From Leguminivora glycinivorella (lineage: Eukaryota; Arthropoda; Insecta; Lepidoptera; Tortricidae), in assembly GCF_023078275.1 (NCBI RefSeq), contig NC_062988.1, positions 2,869,501 through 2,933,500 of the forward strand: a stretch of DNA of 64,000 nucleotides. Direction: 5' to 3'. Below the pieces are notes generated by a model. That model was not told the DNA's origin and did not search any database. It saw only the letters and a program-made list of their open reading frames with translations. The translations under genes were made by a program, and so were the position numbers. Of the stretch, positions 41,066 through 51,828 are shown one piece after another; positions within the stretch are counted from its first letter, which is position 1; each line of letters opens with the position of its first letter.

Positions 41066-41175
41066 CTCGTAATACTTATAATAAAATTGAGAGACTATAT
41101 TTAACAGGGTTCATAAAAACAACTGCCAACAAGTATTAAGAGATAGGTTACCTACAAACTATTATTATATAACCT

Positions 41176-41416
41176 AACCACAAAATTAAAATTTTGAAAA
41201 AACCCCCAACCGCGACATATCAGACCGATTTTCATGAAACATGGCTAAGAACACTCCCGACTTACTCAGCTTTCAGACAAAAAAAACGAAATCCAAATCG
41301 GTTCATCCGTTCGGGAGCTACGATGCCACAGACAGACACACAGACAGACAGACACACACACACAGACAGACACGTCAAACTTATAACACCCCGTCGTTTT
41401 TGCGTCGGGGGTTAAA
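41176..41416 (-). mobile_element. MITE with (GTCY)n microsatellite
   Basis: AACCACAAAATTAAAATTTT at left, GTTCATCCGTTCGGGAGC, a short CAGA/CACA array and CGTCGTTTTTGCGTCGGGGG at right. Confidence 0.65.
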
Positions 41417-41599
41417 AATTGAAAATGCCAAACTTATAATGGATCCCTACAAAGACATTACGAAATACGCCTAAAAACTGCTCTTTCATATCCTTTTTAA
41501 TTGTTTCCCCCATTTTCAAGAAAACTATTACACTATATTTATGACCTCCCCATAAGGTTAATAGAATCGGCGTTACCATTAATCTCAGTGGCACCAACC

Positions 41600-41695
41600 G
41601 CAGCCATTACCCGGTTACGCGGAATCGGATGCGCGCGCGGCGACTTCCGGCGCGGCGTTGTGACGTCACTTCCGGAATGGGATTTATAGGTGAGA
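41600..41695 (+). promoter_or_regulatory. CRE/ETS promoter-like cluster
   Basis: A CpG-rich tract (GATGCGCGCGCGGCGACTTC) contains two CTTCCGG motifs (41644, 41669), the second joined directly to a perfect CRE, TGACGTCACTTCCGG (41661-41675). A good donor follows (ATTTATAG|GTGAGA, 41690). Such CRE-ETS composites mark promoters in animals; use here is inference. Confidence 0.33.
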
Positions 41696-42107
41696 TGTTT
41701 TGTGGAGCATATTGTAATGGAACGTATGCTGATAAAAGTAATCAACATAAACACTTAACTCTAGAGTTTTAATAAATCATTTACCTTTTTTAAAACGTTT
41801 CAACCACAGAGTCGTTCGTGGCCACGGACAGTGCAACCTGTTGAAAAGACATATCAAAATGGTCACTCGAAATCACTATATATAAAAAAACACGAAGCGC
41901 TTCATCATCATCATATCAGACATAGTTTATCACCCACTGCTGATAGTATACATCTTAAACTACATAACCCAATATTTCTAAAACTATTTTTAAATTAAAG
42001 GAAAAATATGTAATATCGCTCGCAGACGTTTCTGTATGATGAAAAAACCAACCATCTAAAACTACCTAAATAAATAACATACCGATGCTTAATATTGTAC
42101 TTAAACG

Positions 42108-42265
42108 AGACTTCATTGCGTATAATTAAGTTTTTTACCTAATCTCCGACGTTTCAACGACAGCATTGTCGCTGTGGTGCCGGAATAGACTTGCTAAAGT
42201 TGACATCAACATCTTCTAGCAGTACGAGTTTTTCAGACTACCCGCAATTGGCCCTGATTACCAAC
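42108..42265 (-). mobile_element. Penelope-like 3' remnant
   Basis: The minus strand reads AACTCGTACTGCTAGAAGAT then TTGATGTCAACTTTAGCAAG, ACCACAGCGACAATGC and GTTGAAACGTCGGAGA, matching the C-terminus and terminal repeat of the 45409 copy. Confidence 0.55.
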
Positions 42266-42269
42266 TTTA

Positions 42270-44085
42270 ACAAAATGTAATCAAATAACATACCGATTTA
42301 AAGTGAAATTTTTTCAAACCGAATACTTTTATTTTATTCCATTTTTAAACTAAGCTCTGTTTAGATGACATATGTAACAGATACATCAATTGTATAATCC
42401 AGCGAATGTCCATGTTGTACAACTAAAATATAAACAAGATGAACACGAACAAGTTATAATAAGATGAGCGTGTAGGCAAACAAGTCCCCGGGCAGTTCAT
42501 TAAGCAACAGTTTAAGTTGGTAAGTAAACATACTAAATATTATTGAATAACTGGACGCATGTATGCAATAGTAACCAAGAAAATTTGAATCCAAATTCTG
42601 AGCAGATAGGAAAGAAATTGTTTTTAGAGAAACTGTTTATGAGCAGTTCCCGGCAACTTTGTACAACATAGCCACGTCAGCAAATTTTAATTGATAATAT
42701 TTTGTTACCAACATTTAGTAATATAAGTCGATTTTCGTAAGATATTCACTGGTTATTTTTTATAATTAAGAAAATATAGATACTAGGGAACCTTAATGAC
42801 GAAATAAAACTTAATAAAATCTCAATTCATCAACAAAATCTTGGTAACAAAATAGGAATTAATAAAAACAAATTTAACTTTTTCCTTCATTTTTGTACAA
42901 ACTTTTCGAGAACTGCTGTTATTAGGGACTAACGTAAGGAAATACTTCAAATTGACAAAAAAAATTCACACGGGCATTGCTTCGAGCTTAGTAAGTACTT
43001 CTAAATACATCTACCTATAATCATTCTTCAGTAATGACATTTAAATTCTGGCGTAATTTGGTGGATTGCATGGATATATGTGTATTATGCGGATTACAAA
43101 TCAATATATTTTTAGATATGTTACAACCATTATTTAAACCTGATAACAGTTATCATACATAGCTAGCTGCAGTATTTTCTGACAAACCATAATATGAACC
43201 ACTTGAGTTGTATAAGTTACCACGATTCACTACGTCGTAGTGTGTATTTTAATATATACAGTAATTTTCATAAGTGTGTTAAAATATTTTTTTGCCAAGT
43301 CAGTCTTAAAACCATGTTACATAAAACCATCCAAACATCCCCTACAGATTAAGCGCGCTAATCAGAGGGTGCAAACTGCCCCATCTAAACCTGGGGCTAA
43401 AAATACAATGACACATAACATACACTCACAATTTTACCCATACCTCTCAAAATTAAACTATCATTCCATTTTGCACCCCATTTCAAAACCCAGAAGAGTC
43501 AAGTCATAGTTCTAGAATGTTCTTCTAATTTTGTAGGGATTTAGTGTAATTCGTAACGCCTTCAAAGTGTCATATCATTCATAGCGATATGAAATACATA
43601 TTTTGAATTGTGCTATTATACTAGGGGTGTTGAAGGGTGCATTTTGTTAGTTTTATGACACTTTAAAGTGTTAATGTTTCGTGTTTGAAGGGTTGACATC
43701 ATTAGTTATGTATTTAAAAAATAATTTTCTGTTTATAATGAATATCTAATTAGGCGATGCTGAATAGTGTAGGTTGTTAATTTCATATGGTCCTGCACCT
43801 TAACATTATTTTTGGTTGTGAAAGGTACAGTCCATACATATATCGTAGGTACAGTCAATAGAATACAGTACTATTAAAAAGAATAGACAAATTACCAAAA
43901 CTTTGCATCCACAACCTTAATGTATAAACAATAAAGTCGTGTCTACATTTAAGGGCACAGTTTTCGCAGCTTTATTTAAACACTGACTGTACCTGTTTAT
44001 CTACACTCAATGAAGTATTAAAAAATGGATGTTGTTGAGTAATAACTCTGTATACAAATCTGTACCTACTTAACATGTCTTTTGG
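42270..44085. other. No gene seen
   Basis: Very AT-rich. The only longer open frame (43240-43509) has no motif. No repeat family recognised apart from short fragments. Confidence 0.4.
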
Positions 44086-44089
44086 ATAA

Positions 44090-44475
44090 CTAATCCATGT
44101 ACACAAATTCTGAACTGTGGAATGAATTGTCGCCTGCGGTATTTCCGGACCGATACGACCTTCAAACCTTCAAGAAAAGAGCGTACAGATGTAATGCGAA
44201 AAGGGTTTCCTTCGAAAACGTTCGTATTTGTCATGCTAGTTCAGTCAATGTCAGTACATCTTGTATTGACACTGACTGAAATAACATGACACGTTCGTAC
44301 GTTTCCGTAACAATTCGAAGGCAAATCTTTTCGCACTACATCTGTACACCCATCTTAAAGGCCGGCAACGCACCTCCAACACCTCTGGTGTTTCGGGTGT
44401 CCATGAGCGGCAGTGATAGCTTACCATCAGGCGACCTGTCTGCTCGTTTACTCCTATCCCATAAAAAACAACTTT
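44090..44475 (+). pseudogene. Jockey/CR1-type LINE 3' end with a nested inverted repeat
   Basis: 44097-44190 encodes SELWNELSPAVFPDRYDLQT, a typical C-terminal end of jockey-clade ORF2 proteins. The 3' UTR resumes at about 44343 (GGCCGGCAACGCACCTCC, TTACCATCAGGCGACCTGTC, CATAAAA). In between, an inverted-repeat insert (44188-44343, arms GCGAAAAGGGTTTCCTTCG and complement) interrupts it. Confidence 0.6.
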
Positions 44476-44700
44476 TCAGTACAGATGGTGTTTTTTTTTT
44501 ACGCACTACTGCGAGAAGTGGTTCATTATATGCCAGGTCGAAACTTCGGAGGCTCATCTGTACTGAAAAACGTCGTACGATACACGTGCGAAAAGGAAAT
44601 TCGTAACTCGTGTCGATTTAAAACACTCCCTTCGGTCGTGTTTTAATTTATCGCCACTCGTTTCGAACTTCCTTTTTTACGCACTTGTATCGTAATGTAC
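44475..44700. mobile_element. Inverted-repeat element, family C, copy 2
   Basis: CTTTTCAGTACAGATGGTG at left, TCATCTGTACTGAAAAACG in the middle and the core CGATTTAAAACACTCCC, then TACGCACTTGTATCGTA. Matches 20190-20437 in rearranged order. Confidence 0.55.
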
Positions 44701-45408
44701 TATTTTGTTGCCGTACCTACTAAACACGACCGTTTTCGATTTTGTATGTACATGTATGCTTCCTAAATCTAAAAAATAAAGACCTGTTTCCTAAATTACA
44801 CGTGCCTAAAATCTTTTGGCATTGGCACGTCAACATATTTCGCAAAAAACAACAATAATACAGAAAATAAACCCACAAAATACAGTTATAATATATTAGC
44901 TTTATTCTTATTTAAATTCGGCTGCCTTGTACGATTTGAATCACAATGGGAGGGTCGGAAAACATGTTCTACCCTCTTTTTACAAAATGTCGTAAACGCC
45001 ATGATTTTCTTTGTAATATATGACATTTTTATCAAAAAAGTATGGTGTATTTTAAGTTTAAATTCGAGGGAGTTGGGCCCGACGAGTGCTTGAAAGTATT
45101 GCCCTTAAGATAATTTAGGAATAATTAACTTTAGAATTTGGTTCCGTTTTGAATAAGTCTATAAATATTTGCTGCATCTAATCTGCATATGTAATAAAAA
45201 AACTAAATAGTAACTCAACAAGGACATTGAAGAATACATATGCTGTAATTTTAAACATCCTCTACGTTATAATTTACTCGTATTCTTTCTAAGCCTACGC
45301 CGTAGCACGTTGCCCGAAGGTCTTTCATGTTTTTATATGTAGGAACAAAGATAGTATAATGAGCAGACCTAGAGATTTACAAAAAAAAAGAGATGAAGCA
45401 TAAAAAAC

Positions 45409-46120
45409 ATATTTAAAATTGCAAACGGGACTTAATCGCGTATTTACTATGTTTTAAACACTAACCTCCGACGTTTCAAGGACGGCATAAGATTGATATC
45501 GGCGTTTATAAGATTGATTGCAGTTGTGGTAGTTCCTACATTGGTGAGACGAAACGTACCATAGCGGAAAGGGTCAAGGAACATATCGCAGCTGTCAAAA
45601 ATCGCCAGGTGAACAAGTCTGCCGTTGCTGAGCACTTGCTACAGTCAGGGCCTAACCATTGGATTGAGCTTCACAACCCTAAAATTCTCTCTACAGATCG
45701 TGGGTATTATAGTAGAAAAATACGTGAAGCCATTGAAATTAAGAAGTATAAAAATTTCAATCGAGACGAAGGTTTTAATATCTCATCCACATGGAACCCG
45801 GTCATTAGTAAATGCAAGAAGAAACAAATATCGCAGGTTGAAAAACCGAATATCGTGAGTGTTGTGTGTCGACAAGGTGACATCCCTAGTGCACAAACTG
45901 TTCAAGTGGGTAGTCAGGACCAAGTGCGGGTAGCTCGAAAAACTCGTACAGCTAGAAGATGTTGATGTCAACTTCAGCCAGTCTGCTCCGAGACCACGGG
46001 GACAATGCCGTCCTTGAAACGTCGGAGGTTAGTGTTTAAAACATAGTAAATACGCGATTAAGTCCCGTTTGCAATTTTAAATATGTGTAAAAATCGTGAA
46101 AGTTTGAATCAGTGTTTCAT
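45409..46120 (+). mobile_element. Penelope-like retroelement, 5'-truncated
   Basis: Seen: inverted terminal repeats of about 75 bp (45409-45484 and 46008-46084; AAATTGCAAACGGGACTTAA and complement) flank a single frame encoding a GIY-YIG domain. Known: Penelope-like elements carry RT plus C-terminal GIY-YIG and have terminal repeats that may be inverted. The RT portion is missing. A tail TGTAAAAATCGTGAAAGTTT follows the right repeat and is shared by the remnants at 3521 and 62640. Confidence 0.72.
45486..45965 (+). pseudogene. GIY-YIG endonuclease domain of Penelope-like element
   Basis: The open frame reads VYKIDCSCGSSYIGETKR (the GIY...YIG pair), then TIAERVKEH with the conserved Arg, SAVAEHLLQSG, and REAIEIKKYKN with the catalytic-type Glu, then a basic tail ending TARRC and a TGA stop. 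Families of this kind nick DNA to prime insertion. It has no start codon of its own and no RT, so it is a fragment, although the domain itself is uninterrupted. Confidence 0.72.
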
Positions 46121-46777
46121 AAAAAACATTTAGGCATGATATATCAAAAGTATAAAATCAACGTATTTAAATAGGAAAATCGTCACATAAGCCCTTCTCT
46201 TTCAAATAGCATTTTAAAACGGGCAATTTATTAAGAGATGGCGCCACAGGGCCCTTCCGGCGCTCGCGCACGTGGCCGTCTAATAAAATATTACTCGCTT
46301 TATACTGCGCTTTAAATGCTAATCTACCAGGAAATGGCTATATCAAGTGCTTGACAGTTATTTATTAAAATTGCACACTTTGTTGTTTTGTAGAAAGCAC
46401 AAACTGGACATAAGTATGGCTAAGAGAACATTGTTAGTATAATAAAGTTTTGATGTGACCAAAAATTATGTTATTCATAAATACATGGTATGGTGTTATT
46501 CATAAATCAATTATGGTATTGACTAATTACTATTTGTAATTATTTTTAGTTAAGGCTTTTTTTGACATGTTTATCTTATGTTATAATTTACTTATTAGAT
46601 AAATGACAAAAATGATTCAATATTTTTATACGCTCGATAATTTTCCGTATTAATTTATATATCGCAAATAATTATTTGTCATTCATTGCTTATTATATTT
46701 AAAACGAAAGTTATTTGTCTAAAACATGGTTTTAGGATTTTATAATTATCACTAATGATGTCAAGACCCATACCACA

Positions 46778-47270
46778 GTATAATAAAGAGTATTATCGTA
46801 CAGTATGGCCATTGGCCACTCCCGCTCCCCGCTGAAAATGCCGTCCACCCTCGCTCGGTTACCTCACAGTTACCGCCTGTCAAAAATGCTAACAGTCAAC
46901 CTGTCATATTGTCTCATTCATACAAGCATGGTACGCGTTCACGTACACCAGGTTAGAATGTGTGCTAGGAACGCGCCTCTTTCATATACAGAGTGTAACA
47001 AAAATGGTGGTGATCCGTTTAAGGGCGTACTCAGTATCGTATTCTTATCAGGAAAAAGTAGAAAATTTTTTTAGCGAAAAAAAAATGTTGTATGAGCCGG
47101 GCCGCGCGAATCGGTTGAATCTCCATACAAAGATAAAAAAATTTTTTGCGAAAAAAATTTTTATCCTACTTTTTCCTGATGAGAATACGATATTGAATAC
47201 GCCCTTAATTAAACGGATCACCACCATTTTTGTTACACCCTGTATTTGATCGCTAGTGTCCGAAATGTGC
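46778..47270 (+). repeat. Dispersed repeat, family B, copy 2 (interrupted)
   Basis: CAGTATAATAAAGAGTATT, CACTCCCGCTCCCCGCTGA and ACGCGTTCACGTACACC, then a MITE at 46989-47242, then TTTGATCGCTAGTGTCCG. Confidence 0.6.
46989..47242. mobile_element. MITE with TA target duplication
   Basis: TIRs CAGAGTGTAACAAAAATGG and GGTGATCCGTTTAAGGGCG with complements at the right end (GTTACACCCTG), flanked by TA on both sides. The empty site (CTTTCATATATTTGATCG) is at about 50030-50046 in the family B copy there. Confidence 0.75.
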
Positions 47271-47292
47271 CCATATGTATGTCAACACAATA

Positions 47293-47337
47293 GTGCAATG
47301 AGTTTCATGCGTGGAATACGCATGAAACTCATTGCAC
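47293..47337. repeat. Perfect 20-bp hairpin
   Basis: GTGCAATGAGTTTCATGCGT, loop GGAAT, then the exact complement. Short stem with a tight loop, no longer TIR context seen. Confidence 0.6.
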
Positions 47338-47993
47338 CGTTCGTTCCGACACAACTTCTAAAATGTATACCTTTCAAACACACCTACATCCTATTTAGGT
47401 GTACATATTTCTACTTTCACATTACTTTCAAAGATTCCTCGTAATAACTTGAACAATAATGAACTAAGGTATAGCAGGGAAAATCTCAACGTTGGGATGG
47501 TAACTGATCTATTTTTTCCATTATGCTGTTGAGTTCTACATGACTTTATCCACTGAACACGCCTACCATATAAAACCGGTGGACACTCTATTTAATGATG
47601 CAAACATACACACAATAAACTATTTCAAATATTTCATTTCATTTCAACATGGAAAAAATGTACCAGTTACATTTGCCCTCCAGTCAAGATTTACTTACTC
47701 TACATTCCGTTTTTTTTTTCATTTCATATAAAAATTAAACTCTTACATTATAAACGTTGAATTTTCAGCTTCCCCGTCATAAAAATCCCAATTTTCACCC
47801 AGACGTATCAACCTGCAAATGAATCATCAACCGATCACCTGAGCTTATAATTACGGGGTTGGATGAGATGATGAAACTGAATCTGTGCTCGTTCGCGAGT
47901 CGCGGGCCGGGCGGAGAGAATTCGCGAGAGAAATTATTCCGTCTTTTTGGTAAATAAGGCAAAACAGAAAGGATGCGGTTGAGTGAAAAAGCA

Positions 47994-48242
47994 CACTGAG
48001 AGAAAATACAACCAGTTTTCATGTTCGTTCAACAAGTTTTTTGGTTAAAATAGCGCCTACGTGCTCTTTGGTTCAAACAACAAGCTACTTGTCATTTGAA
48101 TCGGCAATATATTTGAATCAACAAGTCGATTTTATAAAAACAACCTGACACATATTGTTTTAAACATAAGTTTGGCTGATTCAAACGGATAAACCGCAAC
48201 AAGTCGAACTTGTTAAATTCACAATTCAAATTTCTCTCAGTG
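47994..48242. mobile_element. Small MITE with CACTGAGAGAAA ends
   Basis: The 12-base ends CACTGAGAGAAA (47994-48005) and TTTCTCTCAGTG (48231-48242) are exact inverted repeats. The interior repeats AACAAGT / ACTTGTT motifs. Ends resemble hAT-type MITEs (inference). Confidence 0.5.
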
Positions 48243-48616
48243 CAGGACAGTCTTTACATGATAATGACCACTAATTGAATATTACAATACACTTCGACAC
48301 AAGTTGGAAGCTTATCGTAAGCATTAAATATTATAAAAATGTCGTCAAAGCCATGTCAGAAATGGCACAACCCGTAAACAAATCAAGTCATAGAATGCGG
48401 GGAACAAAATAGAATATCAAGTCTATGACGGCAAAAATCTTATGTTGTTGATAGGCACATACAACTTGCAGACTATTAAGGTGTATAACCTGTAGGTATT
48501 CAATACCTACAGCTTGCTTACTTAATTGAAATCTGCCTCTCTAACATCCATTTCAAAAATTCTAAGGAAGACGCTGACCCGCAACACAAATTACTTATAA
48601 TAATATGTATTTTGTT

Positions 48617-49012
48617 TAAGACGATACAGGGGGGGGGGTCAATTCTCCATACAAACGCTCTCGACTATTTCCTCCCTGGTTTTTGAACATAGAACGCTGA
48701 TCTTTTCAACACAGATTGTTATTATTTTTATCTGTGTCGGACTGTTTTGATTTTTTTGATATTCTTATTTTTAAAGACGCTAGAGCCCATCAAAATTTTC
48801 CAAAAACGGCCTTATTGATTATGGCGCAAAAAAAGGTTTGGTATACAAAATTGGTAACAATTAGCCAAAAAAACTAAACTGTCCGACACAGATAATTTTA
48901 CTGTTATTCATATTCTCAAATTTCGTTACGATTTATTAAGTTTTGAAGGAGGAAACAGTCGAGAGCGGAACCTCGATTTAAAAGATTTTTTCGCAATATC
49001 TTTTAACTGAGT
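48617..49012 (+). mobile_element. Dispersed inverted-repeat element, copy 2
   Basis: CGCTCTCGACTATTTCCTCC, ATCTGTGTCGGACTGTTTTG and GGAGGAAACAGTCGAGAGCG, colinear with 9890-10292. Confidence 0.6.
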
Positions 49013-49039
49013 TGTTCTGAATGGACAATTTTTTCGATA

Positions 49040-49135
49040 AATCTTACAATACAATACAAATCCACTTTATTGCACAACCTCAGAAATGTACATAGGAACA
49101 CACACATTACAATAAATAAATAAATCTTGTTAATA
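49040..49135 (-). mobile_element. LINE 3' tail
   Basis: (AATAC)n-like start, CAAATCCACTTTATTGCAC, then a T-poor AATAAATAAATAAAT run. A retroposon 3' end on the minus strand. Confidence 0.35.
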
Positions 49136-49317
49136 ATAATGGGAATTTTAGCTAATATACTAGTAAGTTTAGCTAAAATTCCCAAATTTTCGCTCCTGTA
49201 GCGTCTTAAACATCTATAATCTTCCTGACTACCCATTATAAAGTACTCTCTCAGCTCTCAACCTCCAATAGCTAAAAAAATAGCAAGAAATTCATTTCCG
49301 TCCCCGCGGAGTGGAAA

Positions 49318-49440
49318 CTGAATGGAGCAAAAAGCGAGGATTGAAAGCCAGCGAGGCGAGCCGCGCGCTGCGCTTGTATAGCCTGGATTACACGCTCCGG
49401 ATTAACGCAATGGGAAAGTCATTTTATTTAAATACTGGAT
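49318..49440 (+). repeat. Dispersed repeat, family E (uninterrupted copy)
   Basis: AATGGAGCAAAAAGCGAGG, GCCAGCGAGGCGAGCCGCGC, TTGTATAGCCTGGATTACAC and CATTTTATTTAAATACT. The second copy at 53041-53330 carries an insertion at CCTGG. Confidence 0.55.
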
Positions 49441-49503
49441 ATCTAGTAAAAATGAAATTATAGTCACTTAAATTGGTGTAAGAAACTGTACCACGAGCGC
49501 GCC

Positions 49504-49695
49504 TGTTATAAATAATCCATACTAATATTATAAATGGGAAAGTGTGTGTGTCTGTTTGTTTGTCCATCTTTCACGGCAAAGCGGAGTGACGAATTGACGT
49601 GATTTTTTAAGTGGAGATAGTTGAAGGGATGGAGAGTGACATAGGCTACTTTATGTCTCTTTCTAACGCGAGCGAAGCCGCGGGCGAAAACTAGT
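49504..49695 (+). mobile_element. Helitron-like non-autonomous element
   Basis: A|TCCATACTAATATTATAAA at left, CGCGAGCGAAGCCGCGGGC hairpin and AAAACTAG|T at right. Complete short form. Confidence 0.65.
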
Positions 49696-49833
49696 AAGAA
49701 ATATCTGAGTTAGCTTTGTGGAAAAAAAAAACAGTTTTAAGCTTGCCAAAACTTACAATACACTATTAACTCATATAATCATTCTTAAATGTTACTGCTG
49801 ACTTAAACTCCATTTCTCGATAGTTGGTTAAGA

Positions 49834-50063
49834 CATAGTATAATAATGAGTACTATCGTACAGTATGGCCACTCCCGCTCCCCGCTGAAAGTGCCGCCCA
49901 CCCCCTCTCGGTTACCTCACAGTTACCGCCTGTCAAAAACGCGAACAGTCGACCTGTCATATCTCACTCATACAAGCATGGTACGCGTTCACCTACACGA
50001 GCTTAGAATGTGTGCTAGGAACGCGCCTCTTTCATATATTTGATCGCCAGTGTCCGAGGTGTG
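49834..50063 (+). repeat. Dispersed repeat, family B, copy 3
   Basis: TAGTATAATAATGAGTACT to GATCGCCAGTGTCCGAGG, uninterrupted. It contains the empty site for the 46989 MITE. Confidence 0.6.
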
Positions 50064-50224
50064 GTTAAGATATGCATAACTTAGAAGATTTTGAACACAG
50101 TCGGACATAGGGATTGTTTTCCGGAGCGGAATGAAGGGTATCGGCCAACCATGATCTCATAATCGGACGTAATGACACGGGCTGCCAAGGGGCAATTTTA
50201 CCCATATAGGTATTCCCAATAGTT

Positions 50225-50655
50225 ATTTGTTATACAAGGGGGCAAAGTTGTATTTTAACGCCGAGTGTGGAATTGAAAAATGAGCAAGTGAAAGGATTCT
50301 ATAGTTGAACCACGAGCGAAGCGAGTGGTTCGAGAATAGAATCCTGAACTTGTGAGTTTTTTAACACACGAGAAGTTTAATGCATTTGCACCCATTTACA
50401 CAACACAAAACTTTTCCCCTCACTATAGCGAAGAAACTACAACGCGAAAAATGCGTTTATCACTGCTTCCAGTAGTTCCACAGGTGGTAAATCATCTTTA
50501 TTACTAGATTCACCTACTTTTATCAATTTTAAAGCAGTTAATTTGACTTTATTCAAGGTCAAATTACTTTACCCACTAGTGGATAAAATGCGTTTTTACC
50601 CGCTGTTATTAAAGGACAAAACACATGTTTCCGAGCTAGTGAGGGGAAAAATATG
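50225..50655 (-). repeat. Dispersed element, family D, copy 3
   Basis: TAGTTATTTGTTATACAAGG at left and GAGCTAGTGAGGGGAAAAA at right, reverse orientation to the 20945 copy. Confidence 0.65.
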
Positions 50656-50849
50656 TTTTTAGTTCCTTATTTCTTGAGGTGACTACAACGGAGCAAGCTA
50701 CTAAATAGGAGCGTGTTTTATTCCGTGGGTCTTTTTTAAACATCCCAGTGGGCATCTATGGGTTGACTTCACCTAATCAACATTTTTAGTACACGTAATA
50801 ATAAGTATTTGTAAAGTCCAGTAAGTACCTAGACTTAGCTCACGAGATA

Positions 50850-51085
50850 ACCGCCATGTGGGATGTTGATTCAACGATCATTGTTCCGATAGTCGTTTCA
50901 GCGAACGGTCTCATAGCGAAGAGTCTCGACCACCATCTTAAGAGACTCTCGCTAGGTGGATGGATCAAGGGCCAGATGCAGAAGGCGGTGATCTTGGACA
51001 CGGCGCGGATAGTCCGACGGTTCCTCTCTCTGCAGCCCTAACCACCGGCAGCTTGGGCCCTGCCCCGCTCCTGGCGGCACCCTAG
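50850..51085 (+). pseudogene. Non-LTR retrotransposon C-terminal remnant
   Basis: The frame at 50856-51041 encodes TIIVPIVVSANGLIAKSL and QKAVILDTARIVRRFLSL, the conserved tail downstream of RT in several insect LINEs, then stops at TAA. The GC-rich 3' UTR (GCAGCTTGGGCCCTGCCCCG) follows. Only this end remains. Confidence 0.65.
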
Positions 51086-51573
51086 GTTATAGTAGAGGAG
51101 TGGAATGAGAATTTGTATGGGGGGGGTCATAATAATTCCCACAGAACCGAAGTTTGGTTTTTTTAGTTCTTTGTGTGTGTCTTTTTGACATACTAAAAAT
51201 ATAGTAAAATATATTTATGCAAAATGCGTTTTTTCGACCGCCTAAAGTTGTATGAAAAATTACTATGGAAAAAAAATCCTAAAATTTAAAAATCGTCTCT
51301 GGTATCAACTTATGGGGAATTAGGCGGCAAATTTTTTTATAGCGTTGATGTTTAGCAAAAATATAAATATTTTTCACTATTTTGGTAAAATAAAAAATGA
51401 TAAAAATCATAAATTTGATGAAAGGAAGAAATTAAAACATAAATTTCAGCAATGTAATTTTTTTCATATGTCCCACACCATGGTAAATACGGGTACGATC
51501 CGCCTGGTGATTAACAGTTACGGTAGCCTATGACGCCTGCCAATCTAGAGCCTCCACATGCGCGTTGCTGGCC

Positions 51574-51745
51574 CTTTAGGGTACCTTTCCACTAGAGATG
51601 CGCAACGTGATAGTGTTTGATATCCACCAATCATGTTCACTGTTCACAAAGCGTAGCGCTAGTAGGAACGGGTTCGACTAAGCTGATTGTGGATATCAGA
51701 AGCATCCATAACACATCTCTGGTGGAAAGGCACCCTTAACAGTCC
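51574..51745. mobile_element. MITE nested in left palindrome arm
   Basis: Inverted ends AGGGTACCTTTCCACTAGAG and CTCTGGTGGAAAGGCACCCT. The mirrored copy is in the right arm at about 52268-52434, so it was present before the arm was duplicated. The preceding bases (CCTGGTGATTAACAGTTACG, GCGCGTTGCTGGCCC) are a common lepidopteran LINE 3' motif. Confidence 0.55.
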
Positions 51746-51828
51746 TCAGCTAGCTCGCAGGATAACGCGCGTCCGCGGGAGAAAAATCCTCCTAAGCCTA
51801 CATCGAAAACAGATGCCTTAATCTCGCT

